Shown here in pieces: positions 18,130 through 26,211 of a DNA stretch of 64,000 bases (its first letter is position 1; every line of letters starts with the position of its first letter). The stretch lies in NCBI RefSeq assembly GCF_030440425.1, contig NZ_CP098023.1, positions 1,539,501 to 1,603,500 of the forward strand, read 5' to 3'. The translations under genes were made by a program, and so were the position numbers. This stretch comes from Microbulbifer sp. MI-G (GTDB lineage Bacteria; Pseudomonadota; Gammaproteobacteria; Pseudomonadales; Cellvibrionaceae). Under the pieces are notes generated by a model. It worked only from the letters and a program-made list of their open reading frames with translations, made no database searches and was not told the DNA's origin.

Positions 18130-18945
18130 TTAAGCCACCATCAACGGTGGTTTACCGCCATTTGCTTTGTGTGGCCGGCGGTGATTGTAAAACCATAACC
18201 ATTCAGTTGCATAATCCTGAACCTCTTCAAGGCTGTCGAAGAGGTGCTTGCTGAGCCAACTATACCGAATGGTTCTGTTGGCTCGCTCGATATAAGCATT
18301 TTGTTGTGGTTTGCCTGGCTGGATGTACTCGATCCGTATTCGCCGCTTTTTCGCCCATGCTACAAACTCATGACTGATGAACTCAGGGCCATTATCACAG
18401 CGGATAATGCTGGACTTGCCCCGCCATTCAAGTAGCTGGTTGAGAGCGCGAGTCACACGTATCGTTGGCAGTGAAAAACCGGCCTCGATTGCCAGTCCTT
18501 CACGCCTGTAATCATCAATGACATTGAACAGCCTGAAGTTCCGGCCATCGCTTAGCTGGTCATGCATAAAGTCCATTGACCATACTTGGTTCGCTTTTGT
18601 TGGTTCTTTCAGAGGTTCTGGTGCCTGGCGCTTGAGGCGACGTTTTGGCTTTATTCGCATATTTAACGCCAGCTCACAGTAGATCCGGTAAACGCGCTTG
18701 TGGTTCCACTGAGCGTCCTCCACGTTGCGTAGGTAATGAAAGCACTGGCCAAAGCCCCAGTCACTCTGCTCATTTGTTAACCGGATAAGCCAATCGGCAA
18801 TCTCCTCGTTTTCATCGCTGAGAACAGGCTGATAACGATAGCAACTTTCACTGACACCGAAAGCAGCACAGGCAATTCGAATACTGATGTACCGTGTGGC
18901 TACGGCTTGCCGCGCCATCTCCTTTCGCCGAGATGGCTTTACCAC
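18130..18945 (-). CDS. IS3-family transposase orfB
   Basis: 271 residues: HTH_21 region ([18 protein letters not shown]), then the rve core with [10 protein letters not shown] (Asp1), [11 protein letters not shown] (Asp2) and [16 protein letters not shown] (Glu). All three catalytic acids are present. It overlaps orfA by about 98 nt and is expressed by -1 frameshift in this family. Confidence 0.85.
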   Translation of the reverse strand: MVKPSRRKEMARQAVATRYISIRIACAAFGVSESCYRYQPVLSDENEEIADWLIRLTNEQSDWGFGQCFHYLRNVEDAQWNHKRVYRIYCELALNMRIKPKRRLKRQAPEPLKEPTKANQVWSMDFMHDQLSDGRNFRLFNVIDDYRREGLAIEAGFSLPTIRVTRALNQLLEWRGKSSIIRCDNGPEFISHEFVAWAKKRRIRIEYIQPGKPQQNAYIERANRTIRYSWLSKHLFDSLEEVQDYATEWLWFYNHRRPHKANGGKPPLMVA

Positions 18946-19204
18946 TTTTTTGCAGAGCTTCCTGAACGATTTCAGCCTTCAACTGCTCTTCGGCATACAT
19001 CTTCTTGAGGCGCCGATTTTCATCCTCCAGTTCCTTCAGGCGGGCCATCATTGAGGCATCCATGCCGCCGTACTTGGATCGCCACTTATAGAAGCTCGCT
19101 GAGCTCATACCGTGTTCTCGGCATAGTTCAGGCACTGGCACGCCATTTTCGGCCTGCTTGAGTATCGCCAGAATCTGGCTGTCGCTGTACTTCGATTTTT
19201 TCAT
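18848..19204 (-). CDS. IS3-family transposase orfA
   Basis: 118 residues beginning [20 protein letters not shown] with helix-turn-helix [18 protein letters not shown] and a leucine-zipper-like [19 protein letters not shown]. The last about 25 residues lie in the orfB overlap and probably have no independent role. Confidence 0.85.
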   Translation of the reverse strand: MKKSKYSDSQILAILKQAENGVPVPELCREHGMSSASFYKWRSKYGGMDASMMARLKELEDENRRLKKMYAEEQLKAEIVQEALQKSGKAISAKGDGAASRSHTVHQYSNCLCCFRCQ

Positions 19205-19331
19205 GCAGAATCTCCTGCGCGTATTTTACGGGAAAATTCTACTTTTGGTTCCAGTGGGTTTTCGGGGTGATTACCCCATTACTGTCCATGCCTAAATGAT
19301 CATTATTTGCACATCAAAAAGAGCTGTTGGT

Positions 19332-19516
19332 TACTCCTCCCCACGCCTGTCGGTTTTGGGCTTTACATTACCCAGTGAAATTGGAAAATATCGCAAACCC
19401 CCACCAGCCGTGGGATATAGCGATTTTCGGGATTTCAGAAAATGAACACTTTTGAAGAGAAATGAAGAAGTTTTTCACAGGCCAAAATGGCTTAAAGCCA
19501 GTAACCACGGGGTTTT
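19332..19516. repeat. Dispersed repeat of about 185 bp, copy 1
   Basis: Very similar to 60312-60495. Shared blocks include CTCCTCCCCACGCCTG, AGCGATTTTCGGGATTTCA and CCAGTAACCACGGGGTTTT. It holds no ORF. The copies sit about 41 kb apart beside unrelated genes, so a non-autonomous mobile repeat or a shared insertion footprint is possible. Confidence 0.6.
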
Positions 19517-19528
19517 TGGAGGAAAGGA

Positions 19529-19981
19529 TCAGGTAGTGCGCTTCACTACAAGGAACACTCCAATAGTCATCATGACTAGACCGATAAGTCGCTTGGTATC
19601 CAGTGAAGATTGCTGGGCACCGAAGAAGCCAAAATGATCGATAATACACATGGCAAGAAGCTGCCCGAGCAGGACGAAGGAGACTGCATTACCGACACCA
19701 TACCTTGGGGATACCCAAGTAATGCTGAGAGCATAAAAAGCAACCAGGATTCCTCCCAGGTAGAAATACCAGGGAGTTTCCTCTTGAAAAAGCTCCGTGG
19801 GCAAGCCCTCTGTTTTCAACAGGTATATGGCGGAGATCAGCAGCGCAACAAAAAACATTATTATGGTTGCAAGTGTAGAACTGCCTAGTTTGACACCAAG
19901 CCCGCCGTTTAGAGTTGCCATCACGGGAATGCCAACACCAGCGACCAGCATTATGGATGGATACAAAAACGAATTCGGCAT
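19529..19981 (-). CDS. DMT-superfamily transporter, YdcZ (DUF606) type
   Basis: About 150 residues from MPNSFLYPSIMLVAGVGIPV. It has five hydrophobic segments and the YdcZ pattern (NGGLGVKLGSSTLATIIMF, WYFYLGGILVAFYALSITWV, then GQLLAMCIIDHFGFFG). These are small inner-membrane carriers that often work as pairs; the substrate is unknown. A longer upstream start at 20029 is possible but lacks family similarity. It is the last chromosomal gene before the tRNA-Asn element. Confidence 0.75.
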   Translation of the reverse strand: MPNSFLYPSIMLVAGVGIPVMATLNGGLGVKLGSSTLATIIMFFVALLISAIYLLKTEGLPTELFQEETPWYFYLGGILVAFYALSITWVSPRYGVGNAVSFVLLGQLLAMCIIDHFGFFGAQQSSLDTKRLIGLVMMTIGVFLVVKRTT

Positions 19982-20201
19982 CTGTGAAACCTCAATTCTG
20001 GCTATTGGATCAGTCCCCCGAGAGGGCACCTCAGAAAAGCACTTAAGCCAGCGCAGTTAATAGTCATCCTGCAGTGATAGGTTGGGTCGAAGATTTCTTG
20101 ATTCTGTGGACACTTTGTGGACATTCTAACGAAAAAAGGCGATATCAATTTCTTGATCTCGCCTTTCTCAGCCTTGTAGTTCATTGAACTCCAAGGGATT
20201 A

Positions 20202-20249
20202 TTTTGGCTCCGCCTGCTGGGCTCGAACCAGCGACCCAATGATTAACAG
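20202..20249. repeat. attL: 48-bp duplicate of the tRNA-Asn 3' end
   Basis: Identical to 39330-39377 from TTTTGGCTCCGCC to GATTAACAG, where homology ends exactly inside the anticodon arm. It is one boundary of the integrated element; the integrase gene lies directly beside it. It is not a functional tRNA because the 5' half is absent. Confidence 0.9.
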
Positions 20250-20387
20250 GTGTGGTACTGATGTAGTAATGGCGCGGCTTGAAGAGCAATTAATTTTACA
20301 CCCTTTCCCTCTGTAGCCCGCATTTTACCGTGGGTTTTTTGGGAATTTTACACAAGATTTGAGCGCTAAAACTGGACGTATGACCAG
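20250..20387. promoter_or_regulatory. attL arm region with repeated TTTTACAC motifs
   Basis: Between attL and the integrase stop, ATTTTACAC occurs at about 20292 and 20345. The same motif occurs twice near attR (39245-39265). These are candidate arm-type integrase binding sites. Confidence 0.4.
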
Positions 20388-21599
20388 TTACTCAGTAGCT
20401 TGAACAATTGCTTCGGCATGGTCATAATTGGCATTTTGCTGCAAAGATCTGTGGCCTGCTTCTTCCGCCTTTTCGATCCGATTGCCGGGGCTGTTGGTAA
20501 CCCCTGTATGCTTCATCCAGTGGAGTGTAAAGCTTTCTGCCTCCGAAAGCAAACCCTCCTCGACGGCCCTCTTGCGAATGCGTCCAAATGCGCTTCTAAG
20601 GGCGGAGGCAGTGAGGGGTCAGCCGCTGTCATTGACGATTAAAGGGCAATCCTCTGGGTCAATGGGCGTGGGGATATTTAAAGATTTGTATCGCTCTGAT
20701 CGGAATTGTTTGGCAATATCTATTGCTTGACGCAAGCGGGGGGTCCATTTGACGATATTGGTGCGGCTACCTTTTGCTCTGACGATGCGCAGCCCTTCCT
20801 CTAGTTCCCGCGCTTGCGTGAGGTATCGGCGCCTGTCATTCCCTCGATCCTCGAATGTCACCTCGATTGTACGACATTTGCACAAATAGGCAATTTCTAA
20901 AGCGAGCCAAACGTAAATTGGCGTGCTGCCTTGACTGCGTGTCGGGAGCTGTCCGGCGTTCCAAACGAATGAAAGAAAATGGTTGTGGGTGTTCTTGTCT
21001 ATAGAACGACTCACACCCTCTTTGCGGAGTTCCTGTGCCCGCTCAAGAGGCTTCCTAAGTACGGCGACAACATCACTTGTGCAGTAGTCAAGGCTGGCGC
21101 CCCAATTCCAGCAGCGTTTTAACCAGGAAAGGGTGACACGGGAAGCACTGGGACCACGAGTTTTAGCAATCTCATCAATATGAGCTTGTGCCTTGCCTGC
21201 CGTCCACCATCGGAGAGGTCGATTGCCAACACGTTTTCCATTCACGGCCAAGGTGTTGGCAAGAGCACTCATAGCACCGTCGAATTGGCTTTTTGAGCGA
21301 GGTTTAAGTCTGATGTACTCAGGAGACTCTTTGAACTGCAACAGTAACCAGTCAAAGTCTTTTGGAGTAACTTTCATGGCATCGGCTGCGATTCGCAGAA
21401 GGTCCGCATTGGTGGCGTCCTGGCCAGCCACTCGGCGTAGCTGGATTTTACCATTTTCCTTAGTGGTTTTTAAGCGCCAAATTCGAGAGGTATTGTGCCA
21501 GTAAATGGAATCAGGAATCTTGGTCTGATCAATATGCGCTGGAATAGTTGAGTCGTATTTCCGCTTTCTTCCGCGCTTTTTAAGCGTCACGCCATTCAT
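20388..21599 (-). pseudogene. int: Site-specific tyrosine integrase with in-frame TGA
   Basis: From MNGVTLKKRGRKRKYDST (AGGAA ribosome site) the frame encodes 403 codons. The first Arg block is KCRTIEV; after a TGA at 20619-20621 the same frame continues PLTASALRSAFGRIRKRA, then TLHWMKHTG (His-x-x-Lys block), GHRS and the catalytic Tyr in NANYDHAEA, ending in TAA. So all catalytic boxes are present but split by a single nonsense codon. The gene abuts attL, as usual for tRNA-integrating elements. Without readthrough the enzyme lacks box II and Tyr, so the element is probably locked in. Confidence 0.85.
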
Positions 21600-21798
21600 T
21601 GTCGCTTTCCTGCTCAAACCCTCGGTTAGGTATAAAACCCACAGAGGCATGTAAAAGATCCATTGTTGTGAAGGGGCCATCTGGGCCACGAAAATATCGA
21701 ACATTATTCTGTTGGCACCAGCGTTCAATTGCTGAGGGCTTTTCTTTCCCCAATATTCCCCGTAGGTCGTCGGTTGTTAGCACGCCAGTTACCGCCAT
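21580..21798 (-). CDS. DUF4224-type excisionase-like small protein
   Basis: 72 residues from MAVTGVLTTDDLRGILGKEK with SAIERWCQQNNVRYFRGPDG, the DUF4224 pattern found just upstream of phage integrases. It resembles a winged-helix excisionase or directionality factor. AGGAG precedes the start. Its 3' end overlaps the integrase start by 20 nt, so both are co-translated. Confidence 0.7.
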   Translation of the reverse strand: MAVTGVLTTDDLRGILGKEKPSAIERWCQQNNVRYFRGPDGPFTTMDLLHASVGFIPNRGFEQESDNEWRDA

Positions 21799-21820
21799 CA
21801 CTGGTCTCCTATTGGTTATG

Positions 21821-22945
21821 TTATCGGCGTCCAGTCAAACAAAACCTTTGGCCGTCACGGGTGATTTCCCCTGCCTGTTCCAGTGCATCGAAAACTGGTT
21901 TGGCGGCTGGGTATCCACCGCGAATGCACTTGATGATGTTGCGCAACACGGGTCGGGTGCCGAATTCGCCGGCGCAAATACGGTTGGCCAGCTCGATCTG
22001 TTCCTGGCTGAGACCAGCGTTTACAAACCGTTTAGGCTCCGTTGACAACTGTTTAACTGGCGTTGAAAACCGTTTAGGCCGTTTAGCTGACTGTTTACTA
22101 ACCGTTAAAGATTCTTGAGTTTCCGTTGAAAACCGTTTATCGACTGTTGGCAGCTGTTTAGCGTCATTTAGCAACTGTTTAGGCTCTGTTGGCGACTGTT
22201 TAGCATCCGTTGAAAACCGTTTAGAATCCGTTGAAAACTGTTTGTCTGGCGTTGAAAACCGTTTAGACCGTTTAGCTAAACGTTTACAAACCGTTGAGGC
22301 AGCGTTAAACGCTAGTAACGCCACCAGCCCTACTACATCTGTGATGATTGCCAGGGCGAGGAATCCGGCGTGCTGTAATCGCACGGGGTCTATGTTGAGC
22401 GTGCTGGCCAGGCTGTTGAATGCGCCGTGGGTGCTGGCGCCTGGTTTGGCTATGGATAGGCTTTCGATCAACTGGCTGCGTTGGGCTTCCAGGGCGCGCA
22501 ACTGAACGGTGGTATCAATGGCCCGCTGGCGATAGCCGTTGGCTGCGTCTGTGGCGATCAGGTCGTTGAGGCTGTTGATCTGCTCTTTAATGCTGTTGAG
22601 CTGCTGTTTAAGCGCTTGGTATTCCAGGCTGCCCTGTGTACTGCGCTGCTGCTGTTCTTCATTGTGTGTGGCGAGAAATCCAACGGTGGCGACAATACTG
22701 ATCACCACCAGCAATGGCCAGAGCGCGAGGAGTACATGGCCGCTGAGCTGTCCATGAGAACGCAACCAGAGTCCTAGAGGCGCGAAAGAGAACTTACACA
22801 GTTCGAGAGCAACGGCGGCAAGGCCGGCCACTACCTGGCTGCCGGTAGTGCTGGGTATAGCGATCCACAGCTGCACAGTAAAGGCGAGGCTGGTGCCGCA
22901 GAAAATGAGTGCGGCGATGCCGGTGAGGGATTGCCAGAGTCTCAC
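21821..22945 (-). CDS. Phage membrane protein with coiled coil and 13 heptad repeats
   Basis: 374 residues. Two or three transmembrane segments lie in the first 95 residues (TGIAALIFCGTSLAF, GLAAVALELCKFSF, VLLALWPLLVVISI), then a coiled coil (about 98-160, rich in Gln/Leu) and another hydrophobic segment (193-216). Residues 221-311 are thirteen tandem 7-residue units of type K-R/Q-F-S-T-x-x. The last 60 residues form a small winged-helix-like module (QEQIELANRICAGEFGTRPV, then FDALEQAGEITRDGQRF), which suggests DNA binding. The GTG start overlaps the upstream stop (GTGA). Anchoring DNA to the membrane is one possible role. Confidence 0.65.
   Translation of the reverse strand: MRLWQSLTGIAALIFCGTSLAFTVQLWIAIPSTTGSQVVAGLAAVALELCKFSFAPLGLWLRSHGQLSGHVLLALWPLLVVISIVATVGFLATHNEEQQQRSTQGSLEYQALKQQLNSIKEQINSLNDLIATDAANGYRQRAIDTTVQLRALEAQRSQLIESLSIAKPGASTHGAFNSLASTLNIDPVRLQHAGFLALAIITDVVGLVALLAFNAASTVCKRLAKRSKRFSTPDKQFSTDSKRFSTDAKQSPTEPKQLLNDAKQLPTVDKRFSTETQESLTVSKQSAKRPKRFSTPVKQLSTEPKRFVNAGLSQEQIELANRICAGEFGTRPVLRNIIKCIRGGYPAAKPVFDALEQAGEITRDGQRFCLTGRR
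22013..22285. repeat. Thirteen 21-bp tandem repeats inside the membrane-protein gene
   Basis: The heptad-coding segment is 273 bp, exactly 13 x 21. Many units keep the DNA core CCGTTGAAAACCGTTTAG on the plus strand, including third codon positions. It could be protein-driven expansion or also an iteron-like binding array. Confidence 0.75.
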
Positions 22946-23406
22946 CGGGTAGCCTCCACATTATTCATGGGTGCTTGCCATAAAAGTTTTTGCCCGGTTG
23001 GGTGGGTATCAACTCGAGGTCTGGATTCGCGGTTCCAAGTGCCTCCCCCACGTTTTCCGATCAAAGACCATCCTGCACCCCGCAGTGAGGCCCCACCTTC
23101 GGATGGCAGGGTATACGTAATCAATTTTCGATAACCCAGAGCCTTAGCTGCTCGCCAAGCGGCGCCATATAGTATGGAGCAGGCATTTCTGGCCCCATCA
23201 GTGCAACACCTGTTAACCTCCAGCGTCCACCCATCATCCAAAAATCTCGACACCGGACGACCTACAATTACAACGCCGTGTACGCCACACTTGTTGCTTG
23301 CTGCAATTGCGAACTTGTGGCCTGGAACTGTTTTGTGATGTCGGTGAGTTATTGAAATGAAGGCGTTTGCCTCAGCTAGCGTAATTGGAGTTATCCTCAA
23401 ACTCAT
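22942..23406 (-). CDS. XF1762-family phage protein
   Basis: 154 residues with the pattern of XF1762-type proteins: ANAFISITHRHHKTVPGHKF, GVVIVGRPVSRFLDDGWTLE, then ILYGAAWRAAKALGYRKLIT and GWSLIGKRGGGTW. The family resembles a GNAT-like fold and is common in prophages of Xylella and Pseudomonas; its biochemistry is unknown. It lies in the leftward early operon and overlaps the next gene by 4 nt. Confidence 0.75.
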   Translation of the reverse strand: MSLRITPITLAEANAFISITHRHHKTVPGHKFAIAASNKCGVHGVVIVGRPVSRFLDDGWTLEVNRCCTDGARNACSILYGAAWRAAKALGYRKLITYTLPSEGGASLRGAGWSLIGKRGGGTWNRESRPRVDTHPTGQKLLWQAPMNNVEATR

Positions 23407-23433
23407 GCGCTTTTCCTCCGCTGAGCACGCTTT

Positions 23434-23661
23434 TTATTCGGTGTCGGCCTCACACTCCACCAACTTGCCGTTGATGACTTTATAAATTGTTGCGGTGTCG
23501 GTCTTTTTATCAAAGATCTGCACCCAATCTACAAAGGGGTCTTTGGCTATTTGCTCTGCCTTTTCCTTTGCTTCCTCCTCGGTTTCAAATGACTCTCGAA
23601 AATCCTTTATCCCGCCCATCATCAAGTTATATGCGCCACAAAAAAATGTGTATCTTTTCAT
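23434..23661 (-). CDS. Small hypothetical phage protein, 75 residues
   Basis: An acidic soluble protein, MKRYTFFCGAYNLMMGGIKD with a helix FETEEEAKEKAEQIAKDPF and a terminal strand pair (TATIYKVINGKLVEC). It resembles the small gp-type proteins of early regions; no named family. Same strand and operon as its neighbours. Confidence 0.6.
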   Translation of the reverse strand: MKRYTFFCGAYNLMMGGIKDFRESFETEEEAKEKAEQIAKDPFVDWVQIFDKKTDTATIYKVINGKLVECEADTE

Positions 23662-23754
23662 TAGGTTCTCCAGATTTTAAAAAAGGGGCCCAGTACCAAA
23701 GGCCCTAAGCTTGGGGGTACAGCTGACTGAATGCGCCAGGGGCGCGGTGGAAAG

Positions 23755-23901
23755 TTATTCCGATTTGCTTCCGTTCAAATATGCAACACGCTGGGCTGCC
23801 TCTTCGGTGCTTGTGTGATCTGACTCCGGCACCCATTTACCATTTGGCTCATAAAATCCAACGGTCCATAGTCCCGGTTCAGTTTGCGTATAGACGTACA
23901 T
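23755..23901 (-). CDS. Small hypothetical phage protein, 48 residues
   Basis: MYVYTQTEPGLWTVGFYEPN followed by GKWVPESDHTSTEEAAQRVA and YLNGSKSE. A perfect AGGAGG lies 6 nt before the ATG, inside the end of the upstream gene, whose TAA directly abuts this ATG. The WTVGFY-N-GKW-PESDH pattern is common in short phage early proteins. Function unknown. Confidence 0.65.
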   Translation of the reverse strand: MYVYTQTEPGLWTVGFYEPNGKWVPESDHTSTEEAAQRVAYLNGSKSE

Positions 23902-24213
23902 TTATTCCTCCTTTCTGTTTTTTGCTGCGGCTTCACCGGCCAGGGCAAAGTACGCTGCACCGTCTTCGTAGTCGTCTGGTACAAACACCCCGCAGCTTGC
24001 ACGGGACTGCTTCAGTAGCACCATAAACAGCCATCCCTGTTCTTCGGTAAGGCTGGTACCGTATAGGGCATTGAATGCGGTTATGGTTTTGGCCATGGAG
24101 CGCTCGCCATTCCCCGCATCACGTTGTTCAGCACGGTCGCGCATATGCTGAGCGGCTTTTTTCAGGAAGGCGTGGGCGCTGTTGTCTGGTGGTGAAACCG
24201 TTTCAGAGCTCAC
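23902..24213 (-). CDS. DUF6378-type phage protein
   Basis: 103 residues; AQHMRDRAEQRDAGNGERSM followed by AKTITAFNALYGTSLTEEQG and WLFMVLLKQSRA, then DDYEDGAAYFALAGEAA. This is the conserved phage early family annotated DUF6378. It resembles an all-alpha MazG-like helical bundle, but activity is unproven. It overlaps the upstream gene by 4 nt. Confidence 0.7.
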   Translation of the reverse strand: MSSETVSPPDNSAHAFLKKAAQHMRDRAEQRDAGNGERSMAKTITAFNALYGTSLTEEQGWLFMVLLKQSRASCGVFVPDDYEDGAAYFALAGEAAAKNRKEE

Positions 24214-24539
24214 GCGGCTTCGCTCCCATTGATTTGGTGTGCAAGGTGATCGAGGGCTGTGAGGTAATCAGTTGCAGCTTCCCGGCTTTTGATGAGGGCG
24301 TTTTGTATGGCCTCTGTGCGGTTTGAGCCGTGGCCCTGTGCCAGGCCTGCCCCCAGAGCACTGGAGAGGTTTACATTCAGGCAGACGTGGTAGTTCAGGC
24401 TGCCGTCGAGCCCACGTTGGCAAGTTATCCGCCCAAGGATATTGCCCTGCAGCACAACGTTTTCTTTGCTAAGCACCGGCCTGTTGGGATTTTCCTCAGG
24501 GTCGGTGATCGGAATTGATCTAAATTCGATGCCCTTCAT
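24210..24539 (-). CDS. Hypothetical phage protein, 109 residues
   Basis: Soluble protein beginning MKGIEFRSIPITDPEENPNR with a central beta-rich part (VVLQGNILGRITCQRG, LNYHVCLNVNLSSALG) and a helical end (TEAIQNALIKSREAATDYLT). No family recognised. It overlaps both neighbours by 4 nt, so it belongs to the leftward operon. Confidence 0.6.
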   Translation of the reverse strand: MKGIEFRSIPITDPEENPNRPVLSKENVVLQGNILGRITCQRGLDGSLNYHVCLNVNLSSALGAGLAQGHGSNRTEAIQNALIKSREAATDYLTALDHLAHQINGSEAA

Positions 24540-24886
24540 GCGGCATTCCCTCCCTGGTTACGTATGCGAATAGTTTTAATGGTGGGTTTGCGCTGGAAGC
24601 GGGTACGGAGTTGCTCCTGGGTATCGGTGCCAGTACCGCTAATGATTGAAGCGACGAGAGTGAACTGGATCAGTCCGTGTTTAATGGCTTTAGCGACGGC
24701 ATCGGTACTGTTACGGGCGTGCAATTTAAAGAAGCATTCGCTGAGGAGGTTGGCGACATTGGCGATAGAGCAGTGCATGGCGGCGGCAGTTTCAGCATTG
24801 CTAAGCCCGCGAGCGCGGTGTGTCAGCGCTTCTGCCTGGCGGGGGGCCAGTTTCCTGTACTTAGGGGTTGAGCTGGTGCCGTGCAT
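24536..24886 (-). CDS. LuxR-type HTH regulator, first gene of the leftward operon
   Basis: 116 residues from MHGTSSTPKYRKLAPRQAEA. A LuxR C-terminal HTH spans about residues 13-68: LAPRQAEALTHRARGLSNAE, ETAAAMHCSIANVANLLSEC and HARNSTDAVAKAIKHGLI. No receiver or ligand domain is attached. The ATG has GGAG 8 nt upstream; a TTG start at 24913 would be the alternative. The palindrome at 24938-24954 sits just upstream, so the operon is probably controlled by the phage repressor. Confidence 0.7.
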   Translation of the reverse strand: MHGTSSTPKYRKLAPRQAEALTHRARGLSNAETAAAMHCSIANVANLLSECFFKLHARNSTDAVAKAIKHGLIQFTLVASIISGTGTDTQEQLRTRFQRKPTIKTIRIRNQGGNAA

Positions 24887-24937
24887 GGCCGTTCTCCAAA
24901 AGGGTCTAACCAACTCTACACACAGTATTTAGATAAG

Positions 24938-24954
24938 TAAACATTAAATGTTTA
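24938..24954 (-). promoter_or_regulatory. Repressor operator, perfect palindrome
   Basis: TAAACATT-A-AATGTTTA is a perfect inverted repeat. The same site with one mismatch lies before the Cro-like gene at 26187-26203. It probably silences the leftward operon in the prophage state. Confidence 0.65.
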
Positions 24955-24955
24955 G

Positions 24956-25276
24956 TTAATTTTCAAAACCGGCGGCTATTTCTTTGAGAAACTTAATAAG
25001 GTGATGTTTGGCTGGGGAGGGCAACAGCTCTATCTGGTGCTGTAAAGAGCCTGGGCGAGGAGGGACTGACAGCAGGGTATTGCCGTCAAGTGCGAGGATT
25101 AGAGCAATTTTCCTCAATAAAACAGGGGAAATAGTTTTAGCTTTCCCTTGCTCAATTCGTTGCAGTTGGGTCAACGGAATATAAAGCTTAGCAGACAGCT
25201 CTTGTTGAGTCAGTCCGAGAAGTTCACGGTGTTGCTTAATTATCGAGCCAAGCTGGTGCATCGAAGAACTCGGCAA
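24956..25276 (-). CDS. XRE-family HTH transcriptional regulator
   Basis: 106 residues. HTH_3 domain about residues 9-62: LGSIIKQHRELLGLTQQELS, AKLYIPLTQLQRIEQGKAKT and ISPVLLRKIALILALDGNTL. The remaining 40 residues are a short tail with no peptidase domain. It could be an accessory regulator of the CI/Cro switch. The stop codon touches the palindromic operator of the next operon. Confidence 0.75.
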   Translation of the reverse strand: MPSSSMHQLGSIIKQHRELLGLTQQELSAKLYIPLTQLQRIEQGKAKTISPVLLRKIALILALDGNTLLSVPPRPGSLQHQIELLPSPAKHHLIKFLKEIAAGFEN

Positions 25277-25411
25277 AATATTAAGAGTTTTGGCATTAAA
25301 TCTTTCAAAAGTGTATAAATTTTACTCTTCCTTAACCTGATTTAAACCCGTATGGTGATGAGGTTCACGACATGAATGTTGTGTACTACACATGATGTGT
25401 TTTGGGAGGGC

Positions 25412-25606
25412 ATGATGCTTATCGAGTTGCTGGACGAGGAACAAAAGATAATAAGTGCTGAAGCGAGAGCTATTGCACGAGCGAGTTTGATGGCAGTCAT
25501 TCCAGAACAATGTCGGCACTGTATCAAACGGCCTTGCTCAGGAATATGGGCTAATGATGACAACTCTTGTTGGTATCAAGTGAATCTGGCTGAGGCTGGA
25601 AAGTAG
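25412..25606 (+). CDS. Small Cys-containing phage protein
   Basis: 64 residues, MMLIELLDEEQKIISAEARA, then PEQCRHCIKRPCSGIWANDD, C-x2-C and two more Cys that could bind zinc. GGGAGGG lies 5 nt before the second ATG. It is divergent from the XRE gene. The motif resembles small phage zinc-finger proteins; function unknown. Confidence 0.5.
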   Translation: MMLIELLDEEQKIISAEARAIARASLMAVIPEQCRHCIKRPCSGIWANDDNSCWYQVNLAEAGK

Positions 25607-25633
25607 ACAATAGCTATAGGGGTGTATGTGTGT

Positions 25634-26065
25634 TTAGCGGGCAAGGGTGCGCACTATAAAATCCACTGATACAACCTGGGTTTTACCGCTGGCCATGGTT
25701 GCAGAATAGGCAAGCGCAATCGCCTGAGCTTTTCTGGTTGCGGGAATGCCTTCAAGCTTTTGAGCGTCTATTTCCCCTTCGACAGCAACAATACAGTCCT
25801 GCAGCACCTCTAAGTTCACACCATCGGATGCAGTGGCTGGAGTTTTTGTCGATTCCTCTAAAAGATCCAGTTTACCGCGGGGTAGGTCGAGTTGGTTCTC
25901 AATATCTCGGGCAATACGGTCGCCTATAGGTTTGCTTGCCGAGCGTCCAATCAGATAGTAAAGCTGTTGCTCAGATCGCTCTAGTACTCTTGCAAACTCT
26001 GCTCGACTTTTATAGTTGGAGGCTATGCGGCGCAAATTTGCCCGTCGAATATCGTTAATGTCCAT
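25634..26065 (-). CDS. CI-like phage repressor without peptidase domain
   Basis: 143 residues. The N-terminal HTH (DIRRANLRRIASNYKSRAEF, ARVLERSEQQLYYLIGRSAS, PIGDRIARDIENQLDL) is typical of lambdoid repressors with the KPIGDR/IARDIE recognition block. The C-terminal half is helical and lacks the Ser/Lys self-cleavage residues, so SOS-type autocleavage is unlikely; a separate antirepressor is more plausible. It is divergent to the Cro-like gene, across a 146-nt control region. Confidence 0.75.
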   Translation of the reverse strand: MDINDIRRANLRRIASNYKSRAEFARVLERSEQQLYYLIGRSASKPIGDRIARDIENQLDLPRGKLDLLEESTKTPATASDGVNLEVLQDCIVAVEGEIDAQKLEGIPATRKAQAIALAYSATMASGKTQVVSVDFIVRTLAR

Positions 26066-26186
26066 CTTTGTACAAATCTCTGGCTCTCCTCTAACTCTAT
26101 CAAACCTTTAGCGAGCAAAAACTATCCTCGTATGTTTTGCCGTGCGCCAAGAAACAACTAAAAAATAAATAATATTTGCCATAAAC

Positions 26187-26203
26187 TAAACATTTAATGT
26201 ATA
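26187..26203 (+). promoter_or_regulatory. Repressor operator upstream of the Cro-like gene
   Basis: TAAACATTTAATGTATA matches the palindrome at 24938-24954 with one mismatch. It ends 8 nt before the ATG at 26212, so a bound repressor would block initiation. Confidence 0.6.
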
Positions 26204-26211
26204 GTTTTGTC

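Larger units (their letters stand above)
18091..19275 (-). mobile_element. IS3-family insertion sequence (IS51-like group)
   Basis: Two overlapping transposase ORFs are bounded by imperfect inverted repeats of about 40 bp: left GGTAATCCCCCC with AACCAAAAGTAGA, right the complement of GGTAATCACCCC with AACCAAAAGTAGAA. No clear target duplication was identified. Single copy in this window. Confidence 0.8.

Noticed and set aside
20202..20249. A tRNA gene at attL
   Set aside because: Only the 3' half of tRNA-Asn is present and homology stops in the anticodon arm, so it is an attachment site.
22013..22285. CRISPR array in the 21-bp repeats
   Set aside because: The unit is 21 bp without unique spacers of constant length, and it codes continuously for heptads in frame.
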